Part shown: positions 47,080-57,125 of the stretch, piece by piece | How the letters are laid out: every line of letters starts with the position of its first letter | Position numbering within the stretch: position 1 is the first letter of the stretch | NCBI GenBank assembly: GCA_963971305.1 | Contig: OZ020309.1 | Location: 14,501,001 to 14,565,000 of the forward strand | DNA from: Arcuatula senhousia | Taxonomy: Eukaryota > Mollusca > Bivalvia > Mytilida > Mytilidae | Length of the DNA stretch: 64,000 bases | Reading direction: 5' to 3' | Notes under the pieces: model-generated | Told to the model about the DNA's origin: nothing | Database searches by the model: none | What the model saw: the letters and a program-made list of their open reading frames with translations, nothing else | Position numbers and translations under genes: made by a program

Positions 47080-49440
47080 TGACTTCAACTTTCCACCATT
47101 TTTGTGTAGCAGCATTCCGCCCGCCCGCGCCCCAGCTTATGGGGTTGTCGTATCACAACTTTGCTTACCGATTTGTTTTTTTCATTCATTAATAAATGAG
47201 GCAGACTTCTTACAATCACGTCTGGAAAAAAAAATCGAAGACCAGCTTTCTATCTGCTATATTGATAATGTACCAAACATTTTTTTTACATCTCACATAT
47301 CACAGGAACTTGCGATATAAGATGCTACCTGTTCTAGAAAGTCTGCCTCATATTTACATCTCGAATAGACATTTAAGAAGCACTTTCGACAAAACTCTGA
47401 CAAACGTGATGACATCAACTTTCCAATCGTCAACTTCCCCTTCTTGTGTAGCAACATTCCGTCCGCTCCAGCTTATGGGGTTAACGTATCACAAGTGATT
47501 CGTTATTCCAGGGCTTGCAAGGTATACATTGATTTTCGTTGACAGGGCGTCACGCTTGACACAAAAATAGCTAAAGCAAGGTTATGTTGTTCCTTTCCTC
47601 GATTGCTGTCATCACTTAAGAGGTTTTATGGAAGACATCATCAGCTCATAGACAGATATGGGGTTACAAAGTTGTCTCTCAGATGAATGCAGATGTGGGT
47701 TTGTTAAGTTATCACTGACAGCGCGACGTGTGTGCTGCAACAGGCAGGAACTGCTTAATTTTTTTCCGGAGTACCTGAGTTCACTCTCGTTACAATTGAG
47801 TTCGCTTGTCAGTTGATGTTAGTTGGTTTGTGTGTTTTGTTACAAAAGGTAGAACACACTCAAAATGATAAAAAGGTCATCTTGGGGCATTAAAGAGCAA
47901 AGACAAACCGTCAATCATGAACGAAAATAACACGAACAAACAGAGAACACAAAAACCGAGAGAACATCAATCGAAAATGTGAACTTAAAGTCATAAGAGA
48001 GTGGACTGCTGACCCTGACCTACAATTTTCACATAAATGACTCCGTTAACTCAAACTGCAATTTCAATGTAATTTTTATGATCGAGCTGTATGATCATTC
48101 CGAAAACTTGTTACTCACTAGAACCCAAAGTTAGGAAATCCACAATTCAAAAACGTGTTGAAGTCCAAATAACAAGCACAAAACTACGATGGGGGAGCCA
48201 AACCTTAGGTTTTAGTATTTACAAAAATGCAGAAAACACTGTACACACGAGACATGACCTCATATACAAGAAGGTTAAAGTTTTAGTGATTAAGAACTGA
48301 CTGTCATGTGCATTTGACAGCTTCATATTTTAAAAAAAAAACATATAACGTTTATGATATTACCATGCAATTCAGGTAATCAAAGGAAACATGATGTGGT
48401 AAAATACATGATCGCCATGAGACGATGTGTCGCATATTTTGACATCAAGGTAAAATTACTGCTTATTTTACATGCAATGCCGTCTCGGCCATAACATTTT
48501 ACCCTTTGGCAAGCTTTGATACTTGACATGAGAATGTATCACCATGAGCAGATGCGTCGCGTACTACAATGTACTTCATATCATCTTGACTTTTGACCTC
48601 AAGACCAAATTATTGCTGATTTTTCTTGATTTTCCTGTCTGGGTGATAACGTTTAAATTATCACTTGGAATACAGCTTTGACATTTGACATCAGAATATA
48701 TAGGTTGCATAATAGAATGACCTTCACCTTTGACCTTACTGGTAATTTCACAGGCAATGCCTGTCCAGTCATAACTTTTTATCCTTCGACATAGAGCTTT
48801 GATATTTTACATTAGGGTACATCATGATACGATGTGTCATGTACAAGAATGACTTTCATACGACCTTGACCTTACCTCAAGGTCAAATTATCTCAAATGT
48901 TACATCAAATTTGGGTAGGTCACTACCAGGCGGCTTGATTTTTTACCTAGAGATCATTTTTATGAGATTTTGGATTATTAAGTCTTTGCCGGGCAATTAC
49001 GTTTGCCTATTTGGTCACTACTTGAGGATGTGTCACGTACAACTATGGTTGACTTTGATATTTGAGTTCAAGGTCATTTTTGATATTTTGGACCATAAAT
49101 TTGTCTGTGCTATAACTATCATTGGCCTTAAATATTTGGTACGTAGGTAGGTTGCCATAGGCCAATATTTTTGCGTGCCATCTCTGTTGACCTTTGATTC
49201 AAAGTCCTTGTTAATGTTTTGAACCATTGCCTTTTCCAGGACTTAACTGTTTTGGGGAGAGGGATTTATAGAAGTATTAAGCTTGTTTCCCAATCCAGTA
49301 TAAATAAATATGTTTAAATTAACTGTTTTGTCTTTTGACATAGGCCTTAGATATTTGGTATATTATATCACTACAAGATAGTGTGTCATGGGCCATGACC
49401 CTAACCTTGACCTTCAAGGTCGAATTTCCATATTTATTTG
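47080..49440 (+). mobile_element. PLE remnant and cargo block III
   Basis: 47,080-47,860 is a decayed Penelope-like RT (CSNIPSAPAYG near 47,450, TTTCCGGAGTACCTGAGTTC tail near 47,763). 47,870-49,440 matches block I but lacks 17,005-17,440 of it: ATATACAAG joins directly to AAGGTTAAAG near 48,268. Several CCTTGACCTT / TCAAGGTCA words are present. No intact gene. Confidence 0.75.
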
Positions 49441-49710
49441 TGTTTTTATTATGGACATTGACATTTAATACATGTATTTAAGAAGGTCAGAACTAGACAA
49501 TGTATATCATAACTTTAGGTATGACTTTAAATTACCTTTGACTTTGACCTTTAATGTCATATTTTTATCTTTTTAGTTACCGGCATCAAATTAAGACCTA
49601 CCGATTGAGAATATACGTAAAATAAACATTTTAATAGAAAGGGGAAACATCAGTTTTTGTAAACTAAAGCATTTCTATAGTTTTAATTTGTATTAAAAGC
49701 ACTGCACATG

Positions 49711-51675
49711 TTAAAATACTAAATTGCGGATGGCTGAACGTAAAGATAGGTAAAGTTCCATAGCTTCTTCGGCATCATCAGGGCGTTGAAAAGTTCTTTC
49801 TTCCATTTCAAATACGCATAGTCTATACAGGTCATTGTCACATGGGATGTCAAAGTTAGGTATCGGACACTCCCGGTTACAAACCTCTAACTTCAGGGCA
49901 TCAACTTCCCACAAAAAGTCCTCCGTGTCGAATAGCTCTGGACATTTGTAGATATTTATAGGTTTTCCACATGGCGTCCTTCCATGCTTTGTTCGTCGCA
50001 AGGTATGGTTGTTCCACGTTTGCATTACTGTTTCTACTTCTTTCTGAAAGTAAAAAAACTAAATATAATGCGATGATTGTACTTTGAAAACAGTATGCAA
50101 TTTTCATCAGGCCTCGAATCTGAAGTCAGCCACATACGGAACATGAAACCTTGATTACAATATTCTTGTTATTGCACATTGAAAAAATCTTTATTTATTA
50201 CAAATCATTGTCCAGACTAATACTCTCAGAGTACTAATTTCCATTAGTCCACAATTCAATAATTTGCCGAACTTGCAATTTATATTTCTCAAGGTCGCAT
50301 ATAAGGAAAAATATTTCATTCGATTCGCTTCCGATGAGTATAGATCTAGACTGAGTTAAATGCAGTTGGTTTTAAGAGAAATGTTTTGCGGAGTTTATAA
50401 AAAGTTTGAACGATTTGCGTGTTCGGTACATGTACCCGATGCTAAGACAATTCGCCAAAGTTTATGAAATGCACTAATCATGCTAATGATTAAGTTGAAA
50501 ATTGACTGCGTCGGTCATGATCAAGACTTTTCTATCTGGCAAACCTTTTTTTCGTATTCACAAGAAATGACTTCATTTTGAGATCATATACCAATTATAA
50601 AGTTAATATACCTATTTATTTTGTATTCTGTTTGTTTGTGCATGTTTCGATTTGTATTTATCAGTTTAGCCATCGCTCATTTGGAATTTTGACCTTGGAA
50701 TGCCCCGTCAGTGTCTCTTTGCTTCTTTCGAAGAGGGGAGCTGATCATGTAATAGTTTTTTTTTAATTAAGATCTAGGTGCACACTCAATTGTACTTAAC
50801 AAAATAATAGCATACCTGTATTAAATCCATGAAACAAAAACAAATCAAGTTCAAATCTAAGTAATCTCCGGTAAAGTCCCCCTCATCTTTTAGAGTTTCA
50901 AATATATTCATCCAGAACTGTATGCTCTCCTTTCGTAAAATACCCCACCAACTTTCAATGCGCTGATTGCATTAACTAGTTCCGTACAAGAAAGCACTAT
51001 TCTCTTGTGCCTCACAGTCTCTCATAAATATCTGCATTTGTTGTACAATCCCATTCTCTGTTCCAAAGTCCGCCCTTAATTTCAGAGGACAACCATATAG
51101 TTCGTTTACAGTATTGATGAAGTACCTAGCAATTACATTTGGATAATTATTTGTCGAAAAGGCCTCAAGCCACATTACATTCCGCGAAAACCCATCAATA
51201 CAGCCGTGAATGCAGATTCCATAAAGTTTAAGTTTATCATATCCATCCATGTGCCATAGATAATTTGGTCCTTGGTTGTTATATGTCCGTCGTTTCGGTC
51301 TCCGACGACATCTGCATTCAACACCATCAGGGACTAGACACTTGATAACCAAACGAACTGTTTCTTGATCAACAATTACTCCAGTGTCTATGCATTTATT
51401 ATACATCCACCTGTACCCATGATTTTGTCCAGATCGGTTTATTTCTTTTGAAATAAACGATGCAACATCAAGAAAATCGGATTTATTTTTCCTTCTATAT
51501 AAACCTTGTATTGAGATGCGGCTATTATTTTTATTTGTCGGGAAGATATTCTTATTTCATGTTTCTTTTCGAGCATGTTCGCATTATCGTCGAATGTTAG
51601 ATGCATTCGAAAATAATACTCGATCAAGTATAATCGGCCCATCTTGTCGAAAAAGTGTGCATTTGTCATGTGCAC
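49711..51675 (-). pseudogene. Two-exon DDE transposase (rve superfamily, IS3EU/rva_4-like), copy 3
   Basis: Exon 1 (51,675-50,816) and exon 2 (50,043-49,711) join in phase through GT/AG sites. The N-terminus has a helix-turn-helix-like region. The core has YLWHMDGYDK (first Asp), RADFGTENG (second Asp) and QRIESWWG (Glu), with 37 residues between the last two. The C-terminus has TWNNHTLRRTKHGRTPCGKP and ends YLSLRSAIRNLVF. The pattern fits eukaryotic transposases with an rve-like integrase core that I associate with IS3EU/rva_4. A 5-bp insertion near 51,508 shifts the N-terminal frame, and a stop replaces Lys in the SKCNQRIE segment near 50,976. The 772-bp intron contains a piece of PLE tail (50,640-50,760). 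Close to functional but broken. Confidence 0.82.
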
Positions 51676-51689
51676 CTGATATTTATAGT

Positions 51690-52043
51690 AAATGCTTTGA
51701 TATAACCAATTAATAGCTGAATATAACCAGTTAATAACTGGATATAAGCAATAACAAACTGGATATAACCAATTACTAACTGGATATAACCAGTTATTAA
51801 CTGGATATAACCAATTAATAACTGGATATAACCAATTACTAACTGGATATAACCAATTATTAATTGGATATAACCAATTATTAATTGGATATAACCAATT
51901 ATTAATTGGATATAACCAATTACTAACTGGATATAATCAATTATTAATTGGATATAACCAATTACTAATTGGATATAACCAATTACTAATTGGATATAAC
52001 CAATTAATAAAGTAAAAGACCATGTCCCGAATACGCTTCCGTA
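51690..52043 (-). repeat. TIR array of 21-bp palindromic units (copy 3, right)
   Basis: About 16 units in reverse orientation between the transposase start and the CGCTTCCGTA terminus. Together with the left array it places near-identical palindrome strings at both element ends. Confidence 0.85.
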
Positions 52044-52075
52044 CGTTTTTCTATTGCAAATCTGGCTTTTGCATT

Positions 52076-53368
52076 TTAACTTGAAAGAGGGACCCAGATT
52101 GCATTCTCGGCGGGTTCCCCGGAGACATGAACTAAATACTGTCTCCTCTTGCCATCAGTCAGTCTCCGAGCCAATACACGTTTCACTTTGTGGAATCCAT
52201 CTGAATCCGACGAAACGGAATAGGCGGTGACGTCCTCAATAGGATCGATATGATCAGAATTTCTAAATCGCATTGGCTTTCGGACTTGTCGTTTTGACTT
52301 TCGTATTTCCTGTACTGGTAAAACTGCTACATTGGGTTTAACAATCGAAGTTTGTGTCTCTGCATTAACAAATTTAATGTCTTTGGAAGTTTTGATCACT
52401 TTAAAATACGGCGATGGATTGGGCGTTCTGATATATCCTTGTTTTAACCTGTCTTTGTGTATGCCATCATTGAATTGTCTCTTCCTTGTTGGATCTCGGA
52501 GAAGCACCATATGATCTGTCAATACTTTTTCAATAATAAACGGTCCCGTGAATTTGTACTTCAACTTCTGGCCCTGGCCGGTTGGATTCTCCGATAAAAA
52601 TACATAGTCTCCTTTTTCGAAAATGGTTTCGGCAATAATGTCTTTATTAGCATTATCTAACATTTAACATGAGAGTCAATAATATTTTCCTTAACATGGC
52701 TTTGAATAATTTCAATTTTATTCTTCAGGTTATTCAGATATGGTCTGACATCTTTCGGTGTTGTATCAAGGTCTCTTGGTATGATAGAATGTGTCAATGG
52801 GAACTTCGGGCGTTGACCAAAAATGACTTCAAATAGTGAATATCCTAATGTTGAATTTACGGACGAATTCAAAGAAAATATGATTGCAGACAAGACTTCA
52901 TCCCAACATTTGTCTTCCATGTATGGTGTCAAATGTTCTGCAATATTAGAATGCGTTCGTTCACAGGCCCCAAGACAATGATGAACGATACTAGGTGTAA
53001 ACTGTTGTTCTATGCCAAGCATTTTGCATACCTCCTTTGTAACGCTTTCTATAAACTCAGAACCTCTGTCAGATATAACAGTGTCACATATTCCAAATAT
53101 TAAACATTGCATTGGATACGGTAACGGCGTCCTTGTTTCTCAGTGGTATTCCAACATTAAATTTTGAAAACATGTCTACAGCTGTAAAAACGTAAGCGTT
53201 ACCTTTGCGAGTAACAAGTAGTTGGCCATACAAGTCAATTTGCCACACATCGAACGGTCGTGAAGGAGTTGGATAAGCAGTTATCTTCGATTTCGCCATT
53301 GTTTTTGTGTGTTTCTTCTTTTGACATTCTGTACAAGATCTTACATAATCGCTTACAATTGTCGACAT
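52076..53368 (-). pseudogene. Ty3/Gypsy-type integrase remnant, copy D
   Basis: Same three frames and the same two frameshifts as copies A and B. The catalytic residues WQIDLYG, SDRGSEF and GACERTH are retained. Few substitutions separate it from copy B (for example Phe to Ile before the HHCLG segment). The 195-residue C-terminal frame is predicted identical to A and B, with one silent difference noted. It follows directly after the copy-3 target duplication. Confidence 0.82.
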
Positions 53369-53508
53369 TAGTTACCGGCATCAAATTAGGACCTACCGAT
53401 TGAGAATATACGTAAAATAAACATTTTAATAGGAAGGGGAAACATCAGTTTTTTGTAAACTAAAGCATTTCTATAGTTTTAATTTGTATTTACAAAGCAC
53501 TGCACACG

Positions 53509-55820
53509 TTATAATACTAAATTGCGGATGGCTGGACGTATAGATAGGTAAAGTTCCACAGCTTCTTCGGCATCATCAGGGCGTTGAAAAGTTCATTCTT
53601 CCATTTCCAATACGCATAGTCTATAATACAGGTCATTGTCATATGGGATGTCAAAGTTAGGTGTCGGACACTCCCGGTTACAAACCTCTAACTTCAGGGC
53701 ATCAACTTCCCACAAAAAGTCCTCCGTGTCGAATAGCTCTGGACAATTGTATAGATATTTATAGGTTTTGCACATGGCGTCCTTCCATGCTTTGTTCGTC
53801 GCAAGCTATGGTTGTTCCACGTTTGCATTACTGTTTCTAATTCTTTCTGAAAGTAAAAAAACTAAATATAATGCGATGATTGTACTTTGAAAACGGTATG
53901 CAAATATCTGAAAATTATTTTCATCAGGCCTCGAATCCGAAGTCAGCCACATACGGAACATGAAACCTTGATTAAAATATTCCTGTTATTGCACATTGAA
54001 AAAATCTTTATTTATTACAAATTATTGTCCAGACTAATACTCTCAGAGTACTAATTTCCATTAGTCCACAATTCAATAATTTGCCGAACTTGCAATTAAT
54101 ATTTCTCAAGGTCGCATATAAGGCAAAAAATATTTCATTCGATTCGCTTCTGATGAGTATAGATCTAGACTGAGTTAAATGCAGTTGGTTTTAAGAGAAA
54201 TATTTTGCGGAGTTTATAAAAACTTTGAACGATTCGCGTGTTCGGTACATGTACCCGTTGCTAAGACAATTGGCCAAAGTTTATGAAATGCACTAATAAG
54301 TTGAAAATTGACTGCGTCGGTCATGATCAAGAATTTACTATCTGGCAAACCTTATTTTCGTATTCACAAGAAATGACTTCATTTTGAGATCATATACCAA
54401 TTATAAAGTTAATATACCTATTTTTTTGTATTCTGTTTGTTTGTGCATGTTTCGTTTTGTATTTATCAGTTTAGCCATCGCTCATTTGGAATTTTGACCT
54501 TGGAATGCCCCGTCAGTGTCTCTTTGCTTCTTTCGAAGAGGGGAGCTGATCATGTAATAGTTTTTTTTAATTAAGATCAAGGTGCATACTCAATTGTACT
54601 TAACAAAATAATAGCATACCTGTATTAAATCCATGAAACAAAAACGAATCAAGTTCAAATCTAAGTAATCTCCGGAAAAGTCCCCCTCATCTTTTAGAGT
54701 TTCAAATATATTCATCCAGAACTGTATGCTCTCCTTTCGTAAAACACCCCACCAACTTTCAATGCGCTGATTGCATTTACTAGTTTCGTACAAGAAAGCA
54801 CTATTCCCCTGTGCCTCACAGTCTCTCATAAATATCTGCATTTGTTGTACAATCCCATTCTCTGATCCAAAGTCCGCCCTTAATTTCAGAGGACAACCAT
54901 CTAGTTCGTTTACAGTATTGATGAAGTACCTAGCAATTATATTTGGATCATTATTTGTCGAAAAGGCCTCAAGCCACATTACATTCCACGAAAACCCATC
55001 AATACAGCCGTGAATGCAGATTCCATAAGGCTTGGATCCAAAAAACTAGTTTAACCCCGCCACATTTTATATGTGCCTGTCCTAAGCCAGGAAACTTTGC
55101 CAAAGCCTTTGTTTGTCCTTGTCATTCTATGTTAACTGTTTTATGTCAATAATTGAGTCTTTCGTTGATGATTTAGGGATTGGTTTTGCTACTTTTGTAT
55201 TGTATTATTAGTCTTGGGCCAATGCAAGACGGTAAGCAGTGACCTATGGTCATGTTGAAGACTGCTTGCTGTTTTCCGTTGTGATTTTTTGAATTGCTGT
55301 TTGTTTATGTTTGTTGTGTCGCGTACACTTATTCCACATCTCAATATCGTATATTAAGTTTATCATATCCATCCATGTGCCATAGATAATTTGGTCCTTG
55401 GTTGTTATATGTCCTTCGTTTCAGTCTCCGCCGACTTCTGCATTCAACACCATCAGGGTCTAGACACTTGATAACCAAAACTGTTTCTTGATCAACAATT
55501 ACTCCATTGTCTATGCATTTAGTATACATCCACCTGTATCCATGATTTTTGTCCAGATCGGTTTATTTCTTTTGAAATAAACGATGCAACATCAAGAAAA
55601 TCGGATTTATTTTTCCTTCTATATAAACCTTGAGATGCGGCTATTTATTTGTCGGGAAGATCTTTTTATTTCATGCTTCTTTTCGAGCATGTTCGCGATA
55701 TCGTCGAATGTTAGATGCATTCGAAAATAATACTCGATCAAGTATAATCGGTCCATGTTGTCTAACAAGTGTGCATTTGTCATGTGCACCTGATATTTAT
55801 AGTAAATACTTTGATATAAC
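53509..55820 (-). pseudogene. DDE transposase of the third element, with insertion in exon 1
   Basis: Exon 1 runs from about 55,820 to 54,620, exon 2 from 53,846 to 53,509. The N-terminal part (NMDRLYLIEYYFRMHLTFDD) and the core (RADFGSENG, SKCNQRIESWWG) are visible; here the Lys that is a stop in copy 3 is intact. Exon 1 is interrupted at 55,029-55,353 by a 325-bp repeat, just after the GICIHGCIDG-coding stretch. Exon 2 has an indel near 53,622 that breaks DNDLYRLC. The intron carries the same PLE-tail fragment as copy 3. Product as in copy 3, a cut-and-paste transposase of the rve fold. Confidence 0.78.
55029..55353. mobile_element. 325-bp short interspersed insert in transposase exon 1
   Basis: The sister gene reads GATTCCATAAAGTTTAAGTT without interruption. 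Here CTTGGATCCAAAAAACTAG, AACCCCGCCACATTTTATAT and GTGCCTGTCCTAAGCCAGG are inserted, ending near CTCAATATCGTATAT. The AACCCCGCCACATTTT core is familiar from bivalve repeats (memory only). No clear tRNA-type A/B boxes and no long inverted ends, so SINE versus MITE is undecided. Confidence 0.75.
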
Positions 55821-56219
55821 CAATTAATAACTGAATATAACCAGTTAATAACTGGATATAACCAATTACTAACTGGATATAACCAATTAATAACTGGATA
55901 TAACCAGTTAGTAACTGGATATAACTAATTAATAACTGGATATAACCAATAAGTAACTGGATATAACCAGTTAGTAACTGGATATAACTAATTAATAACT
56001 GGATATAACCAATTAATAACTGGATATAACTAATTAGTAACTGGATATAACCAGTTGGTAACTGGATATAACCAGTAAGTAACTGGATATAACCAGTTAG
56101 TAACTGGATATAACCAATTATTAATTGGATATAACCAATTATTAATTGGATATAACCAATTATTAATTGGATATAACCAATTAATAAAGTAAAAGACCAT
56201 GTCCCGAATACGCTTCCGT
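55815..56219 (-). repeat. TIR array of 21-bp palindromic units (third element, right)
   Basis: About 18 units, with more AACTGG variants than in copies 2 and 3, ending GTCCCGAATACGCTTCCGTA. Greater internal divergence agrees with this being the older host element. Confidence 0.85.
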
Positions 56220-56229
56220 AGGAATCTTA

Positions 56230-56560
56230 TAATGACAGTAACACAACATCATTATATAAAAATTAATATTACAACAAAGTTTCGCTACGTATTTTACGCG
56301 TTCTGTTTATAAAAGACTTGTCAGAAGCGCTCTACCCAAAATATTTCAAAAGGCCAATCACTTTATGAATATATTTACCTGTTTTTCCTGGTCTTGAGGT
56401 CTTCATCTGGCCCATCTATTTCGGTTTTCTCTACCTACATCCGAGTAGAGTATATGAAGAGAATGGAACAATAAACCAAAATATGCTGAACTGGGAATCC
56501 AAATTATGACTTAAAATTAAGCTATGTCTAGGGTATGAAGAACCTTAGGACTTTTGACAA
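56230..56560 (-). repeat. Strongly diverged copy of the 359-bp repeat
   Basis: On the minus strand AGCGCTTCTGACAAGTCTTT and AGAACGCG correspond to the hammerhead region of the 359-bp family, but the core reads CTGACAAG, which should be inactive. ATTTGGATTCCCAGTTCAGC and CTAAGGTTCTTCATACCCTA further along match the family's body. Confidence 0.6.
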
Positions 56561-57125
56561 TTTTAAAATTTAAACAGATAATTTAATAGCTAGTAGGAAA
56601 AAGTAGTGAAATTAAGCATAATTGACATTGACCTGTTTCTCAATTCTTATGACTGCATGTATTTAGTCCCACAGTTAAGCCATTAACTCATTTTTAGAAA
56701 TTTCATTTTCTTCAGAGGAAATAGGTTATCATTCCAAGGAACACGCGTATCGAGTCAGATAATTTTTACTAACACTTTATACAGGCAAATAGAGTCTAAA
56801 GATTTTTACTAACATGTTAAGAATTTTTCATAACCCTAGTTTTTATGTCGTATGGAAAGCCGTTGTGGATCTCCGCTTTAACAATTTATTTGCGATTGGT
56901 GTCAATGGGGAAATGTTTAAGCTCCATGAGTTTGACAATTCAATAATTTGACGAACGTACAATTTGTATTTCAAACGAGCACAGTCTTAATGATTTTTTA
57001 GAAAAGTTATTTCATTCGATTTTCTTTGATAAGTATAAAGTTATTGCAGTTAATTATAAGAGAAATCTTTTACTTAGTTTAGTAAAAATTACATGGATCG
57101 ATTTGCGTGTTCCTAGGAGTGGGTT
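56561..57125. other. Intergenic DNA
   Basis: AT-rich with no recognisable gene. Its right end grades into a degenerate first unit of the next tandem array. Confidence 0.4.

Larger units (their letters stand above)
45893..52043 (-). mobile_element. Long-TIR DNA transposon copy 3 (6.15 kb)
   Basis: Termini TACGGAAGCG and CGCTTCCGTA. A perfect 6-bp target duplication CGTTTT lies at 45,887-45,892 and 52,044-52,049. The empty site GGAGGTCGTTTTTCTATTGC occurs in blocks A and B (near 28,610 and 36,200). Order: left TIR array, hairpin repeats (46,370-47,050), PLE remnant (47,080-47,860), cargo block III to about 49,440, then the two-exon transposase on the minus strand (51,675-49,711) next to the right TIR. 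This is the best-preserved member here. Confidence 0.9.
38935..56219 (-). mobile_element. Third long-TIR family member, interrupted by two sister elements
   Basis: When 39,794-45,818 and 45,893-52,043 (with their target duplications) are removed, the pieces 38,935-39,793, 45,819-45,892 and 52,044-56,219 read continuously. Their left part is block A/B sequence. The right part extends beyond those blocks through the complete transposase (55,820-53,509) to a right terminus TACGCTTCCGTA at 56,219. Its left terminus is not identified; the left edge is the B-C junction. The right flank after 56,219 (GGAATC) finds no matching left duplication. Confidence 0.65.

Noticed and set aside
39794..56219. 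Polinton/Maverick element
   Set aside because: 6-bp duplications, long TIRs and an rve integrase would fit, but no PolB, ATPase, protease or capsid gene is visible and the complete copies are only about 6 kb.
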